Origin: Bryobacteraceae bacterium
GTDB lineage: Bacteria > Acidobacteriota > Terriglobia > Bryobacterales > Bryobacteraceae
DNA: 16,799 bases
NCBI GenBank assembly: GCA_025929455.1
Contig: JAICMB010000014.1
Span: forward strand, 1 to 16,799
Reading direction: 5' to 3'
The notes below the pieces were generated by a model. The model made no database searches and was not told where the DNA came from. It saw nothing but the letters and a program-made list of their open reading frames with translations. The translations under genes were made by a program, and so were the position numbers. This document shows, in pieces, positions 1 to 7,152 of this stretch; position 1 is the first letter of the stretch; every line of letters begins with the position of its first letter.

Positions 1-1
1 A

Positions 2-1057
2 TTCTGGCTCTGGCTCAAGTGGGACAAGCACCCCTACAACAAGAAAAACGGCGGTCCGTGCGTGAACCGCAAGCACTTTCTGCTCTGCCGGGATACGCGC
101 GAGGCCATTAAGGCGCGGTTGGCGTTCGCCATCGACCGCTGGAGCCACAGCGGCGCGCTGTTCGCCTGGGACCTGTGGAACGAGATCCACCCGTCCTATT
201 CGCAGGACAGCGCAGAGTGTTTCGGCGAGTTCATCGAGGAGCTGAGCTTTTTCGTCCGCCGCCGCGAACTGCACCTGCACGGGCGCTCCCATCCGCAGAC
301 CGTTTCGGTTTTCGGACCGCATATGGTGCTCGACCGCCGCATCCCCGAGAACATCTTCCGGCACCCCTCGCTCGATTTCGCCAGCATCCATTTTTATGAG
401 GAAGGCACCATCGACTTCCCGCGCAACACCGTGGACGCCGCGCTGGCGACCGGGCGGCTGATGCGGGACGCGCTCGCGGAGCTCTGCGACCTGCGGCCCT
501 TCATGGACAGCGAGCATGGCCCGATCCACACGTTCAAGGACCACAAGATCACGCTGCCCGAGGCGTTCGACAACGAGTATTTCCGGCACATGCAGTGGGC
601 GCACATGGCCGCCGGCGGCGCGGGCGGCGGCATGCGCTGGCCGAACCGCCATCCGCACTCGCTGACGCCCGGCATGCGGGTCGAGCAACAGAACCTGTCG
701 CGCTTCCTGCCGCTGATCGACGGGGGCCGGTCGCGCCGCCGTAAGTGGAACGCGGAAACGCGCGTTTCAAATTCGGCGATTACGCCGACCGCCTGCGGCG
801 ACCGCGATCAGGCGATCGTGTGGCTGCTGCGCATGGATCAGATCGGACCGGATGGCATGTTGCGGCGCGATGTAGCGCCCGCGCCGGTCAGCGTGACGGT
901 GCCGTGCCTGCGGTTGGGGCTGTACGAGATTACGGGGTTCGATACGGCGGCAGGCGAGCCGGTATGGACGCGTGTGCATGAGAACGCGGACGATCTGAGC
1001 CTGACGTTTGAGACCGAAGTCGTGACAGACCTCGCCATCGCGATTCGCAGACTGTAG
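2..1057 (+). CDS. Clan-A glycoside hydrolase (GH5-like), 5' end cut by window
   Basis: This is the 3' part of a probable retaining beta-glycosidase with a TIM-barrel catalytic domain. The reading frame is open from base 2, so the GTG at 62 is internal and the true start lies outside the window. Two motifs support the family. The segment AWDLWNEIHP carries the likely acid/base Glu (codon 182-184). About 110 residues later FMDSEHGP carries the likely nucleophile Glu (codon 512-514). Between them the ASIHFYEE segment resembles the substrate-site His/Tyr strand of GH5-type enzymes. The last 100 or so residues look like a small beta-rich C-terminal domain. The exact GH family and substrate (mannan, cellulose or other beta-glucan) cannot be decided here, and no signal peptide can be judged. 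The gene converges on the POTRA gene, with an inverted repeat starting six bases after its stop. Confidence 0.72.
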   Translation, partial: FWLWLKWDKHPYNKKNGGPCVNRKHFLLCRDTREAIKARLAFAIDRWSHSGALFAWDLWNEIHPSYSQDSAECFGEFIEELSFFVRRRELHLHGRSHPQTVSVFGPHMVLDRRIPENIFRHPSLDFASIHFYEEGTIDFPRNTVDAALATGRLMRDALAELCDLRPFMDSEHGPIHTFKDHKITLPEAFDNEYFRHMQWAHMAAGGAGGGMRWPNRHPHSLTPGMRVEQQNLSRFLPLIDGGRSRRRKWNAETRVSNSAITPTACGDRDQAIVWLLRMDQIGPDGMLRRDVAPAPVSVTVPCLRLGLYEITGFDTAAGEPVWTRVHENADDLSLTFETEVVTDLAIAIRRL

Positions 1058-1062
1058 ATCCA

Positions 1063-1164
1063 GTAGGACAGGTAGTCCTTGCTGCCTGTCCTCGGCCGAA
1101 CGTCTACCAGCCGGTCCGCTAATGCAAAGCGGCCGAGGACAGCCAGCAAGACTGGCTGTCCTAC
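1063..1164. repeat. Long imperfect inverted repeat between convergent genes
   Basis: The left arm is 1063-1098 and the right arm 1130-1164. They are nearly perfect reverse complements over about 35 bases, with a 31-base spacer. Each arm also folds on its own: GGACAGGTAG pairs with CTGCCTGTCC on the left, and GGACAGCCAG with CTGGCTGTCC on the right. The element can therefore form one long hairpin or two small ones. It lies between the converging glycoside hydrolase and POTRA genes, and its right end supplies the TAG stop of the POTRA gene. It looks like a dispersed palindromic element of the REP/BIME kind and could act as a two-way terminator. That function, and repetition elsewhere in the genome, are inferred. 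Confidence 0.8.
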
Positions 1165-2453
1165 TTGTTGAAATAGAGCGTGACGTCGACCTTGTTGCCG
1201 CCGGTGACCTTATTCTCCGAGCGCGTCGACTTCAAATTATTGAAGATCTGCTCTTCTTTTAAGCGCGAGAGGAAGTGGTTCGGGTAATCGACGTTGAACG
1301 GCTTGCCGGGCGCGAGGCCCCATAGCTTGCGAATAGCCGGCTCCGTCTCTATATCCAGACCGACGATCGCCAGTTTGCCGAAGAAGAACTGCGGTCCCGG
1401 TTGCACCCGGTAGACAACGTCGACTGTGTGCGTCTGGTCGTGGTAAACGCGAGCGACGGTGCTTTCCGCCTGCATGTATCCGCGGCGGCGGAACAGGTCG
1501 CGAACGCGTTCGTTGCCCTGTTTTACGAGGTCGAAGTTGGCGACAGTGCCGGTTTTTAGCGCTGCGGCGTCCAGCACCGGCGAGGCTTCCACGCCTTGCA
1601 CATGCACCGCGCCCAGCTTATAAACCGGCCCCTCGTTCACCTGCACCGTTACGATCACGCCTTTGGTGCCCGTATCGGCCGCCGCCGTGATCTTCGGAAA
1701 GGACACCCGCACATGCCCGATGGCGTCGTACAGCGGCCGGATGTTGTTATCGAGCAGCAGCCGGAATGCGGGTTCATCGTACGGAACCCCGCGCGCCACG
1801 CCCGCCATCGTGTTCTGCAGCGTCGTCGCGGGGATGACGGAGCTGCCTTCGAATTCCACGTGGGCGATCGTGGGCCGCGGCTTGTCCGGGCGAAACAGCA
1901 CGGTCAGCTCCGGCGGAATCTCCGGCGTCAGCTTGCCCGCGATGGCTTCGTGATAATTCTTCCTTACGGCCAAATAATCCGCGATCAGCTTGCGGTAGTG
2001 TTCAAGCGCCTCTTTTGTCGCCGGCACCTTCTCGCCGAACAGCGGGTCCTTTTGCTTCAGGTATGCGGCGATCTCAGCCTGCGTGGCGGGCAGATCCTCC
2101 ACGCGAAACGGGTACATCGCGCTGACCTCGACGACTTCGAACGTCACGGCGTAGCCTTTTTGGTCCGGTGCGGGTTGGTACGCGTAACCCGCACTCTCGA
2201 ACGCGCCGGTCGCCATGATCCGGTCGCGCGCGGCATCGAACGTGGCCTTGTCCGCGGGCATGCCGATGTGCAATCTCGAAACAGCCAGGATCTGCTCGCG
2301 GGTGTATACGTCGTTGCCTTTTACTGCGAACGTTTCGAGCGGAAAATCGCCCGGGCGTGGTGCGCGTTTGGCCTTGCGCGTCTGCGCGGGCGTCGCCAAC
2401 ATACACACACCAGCGATGCCGGCGGCCAGCAGTACGGTTTTTCGCGAAAGCAT
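1161..2453 (-). CDS. Secreted four-POTRA protein, barrel-less BamA/Omp85 relative
   Basis: The 430-residue protein has an N-terminal signal peptide (hydrophobic core about residues 6-22). Its POTRA-like units lie at about 39-110, 194-275, 277-354 and 355-429. Each shows the usual pattern of a strand ending in G (VKGNDVY, FEGSSVI, VQGVEAS, IVGLDIE), helices, a GY/GH turn and a closing strand. A Lys/Glu-rich helical linker of about 80 residues separates units 1 and 2. POTRA domains bind unfolded outer-membrane proteins in Omp85 complexes, but this protein ends after the last unit (VDVTLYFNK) with no 16-strand barrel. A periplasmic scaffold or substrate-binding role is inferred. The ATG is five bases after the htrA-like stop, so translation is probably coupled. 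The stop codon lies in the end of the adjacent inverted repeat. Confidence 0.75.
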   Translation of the reverse strand: MLSRKTVLLAAGIAGVCMLATPAQTRKAKRAPRPGDFPLETFAVKGNDVYTREQILAVSRLHIGMPADKATFDAARDRIMATGAFESAGYAYQPAPDQKGYAVTFEVVEVSAMYPFRVEDLPATQAEIAAYLKQKDPLFGEKVPATKEALEHYRKLIADYLAVRKNYHEAIAGKLTPEIPPELTVLFRPDKPRPTIAHVEFEGSSVIPATTLQNTMAGVARGVPYDEPAFRLLLDNNIRPLYDAIGHVRVSFPKITAAADTGTKGVIVTVQVNEGPVYKLGAVHVQGVEASPVLDAAALKTGTVANFDLVKQGNERVRDLFRRRGYMQAESTVARVYHDQTHTVDVVYRVQPGPQFFFGKLAIVGLDIETEPAIRKLWGLAPGKPFNVDYPNHFLSRLKEEQIFNNLKSTRSENKVTGGNKVDVTLYFNK

Positions 2454-2458
2454 CAGGA

Positions 2459-3904
2459 TTATTGCACTTCGGCCGTGACGAACATCATGTGGCCGGAGCG
2501 CTCGATCTGGAGCACTGGAGTATCGCCGGTCTTCATCGGTTCGAGCTTTTGACGCAGATCCACCACGGTGCGAATGGGCTGTCCGTCCACAGAGTAAATG
2601 ACGTCTCCGGGCTTCAATCCGGTTCCGCTGCTTACGTCGATGGCGCGCCCAGCGGCGACAATGACGCCGTATGGGTTGCGTAGATCGGGCACCATGGCCG
2701 CGATCTCTTTGTCGATGCCGATGCCGAGGACGCCCAGCCTTTGCACCAGATTCTTCGCGGGTGTCACCATGTCTGCAAAGCGCTCCGGGTCGCCCGGCAC
2801 ATCGATCACCGGCACTTCCGCCGACACGCGCTGTGTGCCGCGCAGCAGTTCGAGCCGCACCTTCTCATGCATGGCTTCGCGGTAGACATTCACATCCAGC
2901 TGCCGGGCGTTCTCCATCGCCTTGCCGTTGAGCGATAGCACGATATCGCCGATCTTGACGCCCGCCGTATCTGCCGGACCACCCGGCAACACATCGCTCA
3001 CCAGCACGCCCCAATCGCGCTGCAATTGCAGACCTTTCACCAGCGATGGTGTAATGGTCTGCGCATAAAGCCCGATCATCCCGCGATGGACGTGTCCCTC
3101 CTTACGGAGCTGATCGTACACGCTGCGGACGATATTGCTCGGAATCGCGAAGCCCAGACCCTCGCTGCCACCCGATTGCGAAAGGATGAACGTGTTGATG
3201 CCCATGACGCGGCCGTTGGTGTCCACCAGCGGGCCGCCGCTGTTGCCGGGATTGATCGGCGCGTCGGTCTGGATGTAGATCATGTTGTCGTCCGGCCGGA
3301 TCTGCCGGGCAACCGAGCTGACCACGCCCATGCTGACGGACCCCTCGAGTCCCATTGGATTGCCAAAGGCCAGCACGACTTGCCCCTGCCGCAGCGAGTC
3401 GGAGTCGCCGATAGGCAGCGCCGGCAAGGAGCCGACGTCGATTTTCAACAGCGCCACATCGGTTTCGCGGTCCATGCCCAGCAGCTTCGCTTCCAGCATC
3501 TGCCCTTCGGGCCGCAGGATGGAATGATGACCGGGCGTCTCCTGGCGTACGGCCGGCAGCCGCACCTGAATGCGCTGGGCGCCGCGCACCACGTGCGCGT
3601 TCGTGACGACGTAGCCGTCCGGATCCACGATCACACCGGAGCCGGTGCTGTGCTCGCGCGCAAGCAGGCTGCTGCCCTTATCCGAATCGCTGTCGTCCGG
3701 AGCGGCGTAGCCGGTAGAAAACACCTGCACGACGGAGGAACGGACCTGGGCAGTGAGGCCTTCGAGCGAATCGCTCAGGCTCGCCAGCGATTGCACGGGA
3801 GCGCGCCGCGCCGCCGCCGCGTGGTCCTGGCCGAAAACGAGGCAGCAAGAAATAAAAAACGAAGCCAGCGCAGCATGTTTTATCGCGTTGGAATGGTGCC
3901 GCAT
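2459..3904 (-). CDS. HtrA/DegP-family periplasmic serine protease with two PDZ domains
   Basis: This is an S1C trypsin-like protease for envelope protein quality control. The ATG at 3904 gives 481 residues with a signal peptide (core about 11-24) and an AGGA four bases upstream. A longer in-frame start at 4081 is rejected because it runs into the HEAT gene and hides the signal peptide. The catalytic triad is complete: His104 (TNAHVV), Asp149 (ETDVALLKI) and Ser222 (NPGNSGGPL). PDZ1 spans about 275-365 (GGPADTAGVKIGD) and PDZ2 about 385-480 (GTGLKPGDVIYSVDG). Two PDZ domains fit the DegP/DegQ architecture, although the protein could equally be called MucD-like. It sits 55 bases after the HEAT gene and 5 bases before the POTRA gene, and is probably co-transcribed with both. 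Its substrates are unknown. Confidence 0.9.
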   Translation of the reverse strand: MRHHSNAIKHAALASFFISCCLVFGQDHAAAARRAPVQSLASLSDSLEGLTAQVRSSVVQVFSTGYAAPDDSDSDKGSSLLAREHSTGSGVIVDPDGYVVTNAHVVRGAQRIQVRLPAVRQETPGHHSILRPEGQMLEAKLLGMDRETDVALLKIDVGSLPALPIGDSDSLRQGQVVLAFGNPMGLEGSVSMGVVSSVARQIRPDDNMIYIQTDAPINPGNSGGPLVDTNGRVMGINTFILSQSGGSEGLGFAIPSNIVRSVYDQLRKEGHVHRGMIGLYAQTITPSLVKGLQLQRDWGVLVSDVLPGGPADTAGVKIGDIVLSLNGKAMENARQLDVNVYREAMHEKVRLELLRGTQRVSAEVPVIDVPGDPERFADMVTPAKNLVQRLGVLGIGIDKEIAAMVPDLRNPYGVIVAAGRAIDVSSGTGLKPGDVIYSVDGQPIRTVVDLRQKLEPMKTGDTPVLQIERSGHMMFVTAEVQ

Positions 3905-3959
3905 ACAGTCCTGTACACGGGACGCGAGTAGAAGATGTTCGGTGACGTGCGGCGCGCGA

Positions 3960-5264
3960 TTATCCGATACGGGCGCGCAAGATCCGCAGCGCGCGGATGC
4001 CCTGTTCGGCCACTTCGGAGTCCGGGTCCTTCGAAATCCACTCCAGATATTGAACGGAATCCTGCCCCCCGCTCGCTCCAAGCGCCTGGGCGATGCCGAT
4101 CTTTTCGTCCTTGCTGGGCGTCTGCTTAACGATCTGATAAAGCGCAGTGCGCACCTGCGGGTCGCGCGAGAGTTCCGTCAGATACGCGCGTGCGACATCG
4201 CGGTAGCCGCCCGAATTAAAGCGGTAGACGATGTACTGCAAGGGCGAGCTTTCGGCGGTCTGCCGCTGGCCATCCGATACCAATGCAAACGCCATCGCCA
4301 GCTTGGCATTCATCTTCTTTTCGTTGTTGAATGCCTGCTCTAGTGTCGGCACGTCCGCCGGATTTTTTAACCGCGCCAGGCCCTCGGCAGCAGCCGTGCG
4401 CATGTCGTCATCCCTGTCATTCAAGCGCGCCAGGAACACGGGGCGCGTCTGCTGATCCGGCATCATGGCGAGCGCGCTGAGAGCGGCCTTACGGACCTTG
4501 CTGCTGGACGAGCGGTCCAGGATGTCCCGCAACGTAGGGATCGCGCCATGGTCCTGCAGCAGGCCGGTGGTGTCAATGGCCGCGATCTGCACCTTCTCAT
4601 CGAGATCGCGCAAAACGAACTCGACACGGGGGCCCGCGGCACGATCGCGGATCTTTTGCAGAGCGATCAGCGATTCGTACATGACGCCGCTATCTTTCGA
4701 TCGCAGCGCCGCGATAAGGTCATCCTCAGCCGCGCGCCCCCGCAGAATCCCGAGCGCGCGCGCCGCGCTGGCCCGCGCGTCCATGCTGACGCCGGAACGC
4801 GTAACGCGCCCGAGCGCCGCAATCACTTCCGGACGCACATGCACGTATGGATCGATGACCTGGTCATTCGTATCTGTGAAATGGCTCTTCACGGCCGTTG
4901 TCGCGCGCGAGAAATGCGCGCCCAGCCCGGTCTTCACGTAACCAGGCAGATAGAAATTAACGAGCCCCTCGACGGCGCGGATCTGCACTTCCGCCTCGTT
5001 GTCGGAGGTGGCCTGGATCAGCGGCTCAAGGCTCCTATCGGTGCCGATATCGGTGATCGCCTTGACGGCTTCCGCACGCACGTCGATATCCGGATCGTGA
5101 AGATACGGAAGGAGCTGCGCGATCACGCCGGAGCCCTGTTTCGAAAGGTCCCGGATGGTTTTGATGCGCAGTTTGGCTTCGTTTGTCGCGGCCGCCGCCG
5201 TAGCGGCGCACAACAGCGCGCTGAGCGCCAGCGCGTAAAAGGATTTACCGAACGAACTCCACAT
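3960..5264 (-). CDS. Secreted HEAT-repeat protein
   Basis: The protein has 434 residues. The N-terminus is a Sec signal peptide with an Ala-rich core (about 8-25) and probable cleavage near ATAAAA. The rest is alpha-helical HEAT/PBS-lyase-like repeats. Recognisable units include DPDIDVRAEAVKAITDIG (about 58-75), EAEVQIRAVEGL (90-101), DARASAARALGIL (162-174), SSKVRKAALSAL (254-265), DDMRTAAAEGLARL (287-299) and DSEVAEQGIRALRIL (415-429). HEAT solenoids are protein-binding scaffolds, and no catalytic residues are visible. The ATG overlaps the mqnD 3' end by 20 bases, a sign of co-translation, and a weak AAGAAGA precedes it. A periplasmic adaptor for the HtrA/POTRA products downstream is plausible from context only. 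Confidence 0.8.
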   Translation of the reverse strand: MWSSFGKSFYALALSALLCAATAAAATNEAKLRIKTIRDLSKQGSGVIAQLLPYLHDPDIDVRAEAVKAITDIGTDRSLEPLIQATSDNEAEVQIRAVEGLVNFYLPGYVKTGLGAHFSRATTAVKSHFTDTNDQVIDPYVHVRPEVIAALGRVTRSGVSMDARASAARALGILRGRAAEDDLIAALRSKDSGVMYESLIALQKIRDRAAGPRVEFVLRDLDEKVQIAAIDTTGLLQDHGAIPTLRDILDRSSSSKVRKAALSALAMMPDQQTRPVFLARLNDRDDDMRTAAAEGLARLKNPADVPTLEQAFNNEKKMNAKLAMAFALVSDGQRQTAESSPLQYIVYRFNSGGYRDVARAYLTELSRDPQVRTALYQIVKQTPSKDEKIGIAQALGASGGQDSVQYLEWISKDPDSEVAEQGIRALRILRARIG

Positions 5265-6090
5265 GGATCTTCTTTGAGATTAAACCCGCGTCGTATCCCA
5301 TATCGAGCAGTTTCTGCGCCGCGCGCGGGACGACCTCGCCGGCATCGACAGTGAAATGGTTCACGTACATGCCCACGAATTTTTCCGCCAGGCGCGGCTC
5401 CAGATCGCGCGCGAACTGCAACGCGTAGTTGAGCGATTCCTCGCCATGATCGAGCGCGTACTGGATGCTTTCGCGCATCAGGCGGCAGCACTCGGTTTTG
5501 ATGTTAGCGGGCAACTCGCGCAGGAGCGCGTTGGCGCCCAGCGGCAACGGCAGGTCGTACTCTTTCTTCCACCAGCGGCCGAGGTCGAGGATGTTGTGCA
5601 AGCCGCTTTTCCCGTACGTAAGCTGGCCTTCGTGAATCACCAACCCGCCGTCAACGGCATGCTCCGCGACCGCCTCCAGAATGCGGTCGAACGGCATCAC
5701 GACCGGCTCGAAATCCGGCTCAAAGAGCTTCAGGGCCAGATACGCGGTCGTCATTTTGCCCGGAATCGCGATCTTTTTGCCCTTAATCTCGGCGGCGCTA
5801 AACGGGCGCGCGCTCACCACCATCGGTCCGTAGCCGTCTCCGACGCTGGATCCGCTGGCCATCAGGACGTATTTATCCGCCACATACGGGTAGGCGTGAT
5901 AAGAAATCGCGGTCAGCTCGTAGGCGCCTTCCATGGCCTTGCGATTCAGCGTTTCGATGTCTTCGAGAACGTGCCGGAAAGTAACTAGCCGCGAGCGGAT
6001 CTTGCGGGTCGCCAGGCCATAGAACATGTAGGCGTCGTCCGAATCCGGGCTGTGCGCGCATACGATTTCCCTGACCGTGGTGGCTGCCAT
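5245..6090 (-). CDS. mqnD: 1,4-dihydroxy-6-naphthoate synthase-like protein (MqnD)
   Basis: MqnD converts cyclic dehypoxanthinyl futalosine to 1,4-dihydroxy-6-naphthoate in the futalosine route to menaquinone. The fold is that of periplasmic-binding proteins, but the enzyme is cytoplasmic. The 281-residue protein has the family landmarks: an N-terminal HSPDSDDAYMFYGL segment (family form SPCPNDTF), ISYHAYPYVADKYVLM, GYGPMVV, the VIHEGQLTYG segment with the probable active-site His153, and the C-terminal MYVNHFTVDAGE. The ATG at 6090 is preferred to a TTG at 6108, because neither has a clear ribosome binding site and ATG is the commoner codon. It appears to head a four-gene operon. A TATAGT sequence at 6108-6113 could be a -10 box, but no convincing -35 was found. 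MqnA-like proteins are related; the VIHEG segment favours MqnD. Other mqn genes are not in the window. Confidence 0.82.
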   Translation of the reverse strand: MAATTVREIVCAHSPDSDDAYMFYGLATRKIRSRLVTFRHVLEDIETLNRKAMEGAYELTAISYHAYPYVADKYVLMASGSSVGDGYGPMVVSARPFSAAEIKGKKIAIPGKMTTAYLALKLFEPDFEPVVMPFDRILEAVAEHAVDGGLVIHEGQLTYGKSGLHNILDLGRWWKKEYDLPLPLGANALLRELPANIKTECCRLMRESIQYALDHGEESLNYALQFARDLEPRLAEKFVGMYVNHFTVDAGEVVPRAAQKLLDMGYDAGLISKKIHVEFVR

Positions 6091-6130
6091 AGACGGAATG
6101 ATCTTCAACTATAACAAACGGGTTGCGGCG

Positions 6131-6163
6131 CTACCGGAAAACCGAGGCGTCGAACAGGATCAT
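6131..6163 (-). pseudogene. vapC: vapC toxin remnant, first ten codons only
   Basis: The ATG at 6163-6161 overlaps the vapB stop as ATGA, the usual vapBC junction. It opens MILFDASVF, which matches the start of PIN-domain toxins (typically MILVDTSVW), including the first metal-binding Asp (residue 5). After two more codons a TAG at 6133-6131 ends the frame, and no further PIN sequence is seen in any frame up to mqnD. The remainder is deleted, so no toxin can be made. The match is short, so the call depends on its exact position behind the vapB-like sequence. Confidence 0.6.
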
Positions 6164-6366
6164 CGCTGCGGGCCGAATCGCCGCCGCCGGACGAGCGCGA
6201 GATTCGGCTGCGAACCGCCGAGCGCAGCGAGTCTCCTCGCGGGTTCACGCGCAATCAGGGCTCTTCAGCCTGCATGAACGAGCGCCGCCGTCTCTTCAAT
6301 GCCGGTCAACTCCCGGGCGCGCCGGAGCGATTCGTCGTCGAGAACGAGCGTGCTCCTCATTTGCAT
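6160..6366 (-). pseudogene. vapB: vapB-family antitoxin with premature stop
   Basis: Reading from ATG 6366 (or 6360), the frame begins MRSTLVLDDESLRRAREL followed by TGIEETAALVHAG. This is the ribbon-helix-helix N-terminus of short VapB antitoxins, whose family form is MRTTLxLDDELLxEAxxLTGI. A TGA at 6267-6265 replaces the expected Leu. The same frame then continues RALIAREPARRLAALGG and ends at TGA 6162-6160, which is the typical VapB tail (RALIERE, RRLAALGG). The whole is 66 or 68 codons with one nonsense codon and no frameshift. It overlaps the vapC remnant by ATGA. Because the toxin is gone, the antitoxin is probably relic DNA. A truncated 31-33 residue peptide could still be made, and its DNA-binding half is present. 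Confidence 0.72.
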
Positions 6367-6429
6367 TGCTATGCATCGTCGCTACCAGATAATTCAACGC
6401 CGGTTTTGATACCCCGACGCGGGCACGCG

Positions 6430-7139
6430 TGTAAAGTCCGGGATTTTCACCAGGCAAGGTGCGGTTTCGATTTGTTGTCGAGGTTTGGGTACGCCAGCCG
6501 GCCATTATCAGCAACGCCGCGCCCCATCCAGCGAGGCCGAGCACAAGCTCAGGTCTGAGGCTTTCTCGAACGCTTGTACTCGCGAGCAGCCCGCCCTGCC
6601 AGCGTGAAACCGTATTGAAGAACGCATGAGTAGCGATCGCCGCAACGACGCTTCCGCCCGACAGATTGAGGTCCGAGTTGCGCTTGCAAGCGCGGCAGAG
6701 GGAACCCCCTCCACCCGGGTTCCTCGCCGAGTGGTCCCCCAATTAAGTGGAGATCGAAAATACGGATGGCGAGAGCAAGCTGCCCCATTCGAGCTGTGAC
6801 CACGGAGCGGCTGTGAGCACGAGCGCCGGAACAACGACGAACCTAGCCATCATCAGCGATGGTGAAACGATTGCGCTTACGAGCACGGCTTTTAGCGCCA
6901 ATCGCCCTACAAGTGGGCCAGCGCCGCTGCGTTAGTCGGAGCGTGATCAATGCTGCGGCGGACGGAGCAAAGCTTCCGGCTACGGCCATCACTGGTAGCA
7001 ACAGATGAACCGGTATCCACCCAAGACCATCGCGAGAGAGTCCCAGCGAGCCGAAAAAAATCCAAGCGATCGCATACGCCAGCACAAAGAAGAGAACGAT
7101 CTCACGCCGTACGCGCGCGTCGTCATGGATCCGCTGCAC
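6430..7139 (-). pseudogene. Degraded CPBP-family intramembrane metalloprotease
   Basis: CPBP (Abi/CAAX-like) proteases are multi-pass membrane enzymes. From GTG 7139 an intact N-terminus reads LFFVLAYAIAWIFFGSLGL and then a second membrane helix, before a TAG at 6845-6843. The homology continues in the next frame (RFVVVPALVLTAAPWSQLEW), then in the first frame with GGPLGEEPGWRGFPLPRLQ (motif EExxxR, about 6740-6680), and then in the other frame with GGSVVAAIATHAFFNTV (motif HxxxN, about 6661-6610). The two motifs are joined almost directly, so the usual 50-60 residues between them, including the FxxxH metal motif, are missing. Three frame changes plus a deletion make it non-functional. It starts 13 bases after xylA. 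The 3' limit is approximate, because the last membrane helix ends near 6490. Confidence 0.78.
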
Positions 7140-7152
7140 GTGTAAATCGCCG

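Noticed and set aside
1596..2552. Long plus-strand open frame (318 codons) opposite the POTRA gene
   Set aside because: It is antisense to a gene with clear domains and signal peptide; its product is Arg/His-rich without any motif, as expected of the opposite strand of high-GC coding DNA.
3026..3931. Plus-strand open frame (301 codons) opposite the HtrA gene
   Set aside because: It is the shadow of the protease gene, whose catalytic triad and PDZ domains are on the other strand.
3905..4081. N-terminal extension of the HtrA gene to 4081
   Set aside because: It would overlap the HEAT gene by over 100 bases and place 59 non-conserved residues before a clear signal peptide.
6364..6400. TTGAAT-containing promoter candidate for the vapB relic
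   Set aside because: The -10 at the right spacing (GCATAG) is too weak to support.
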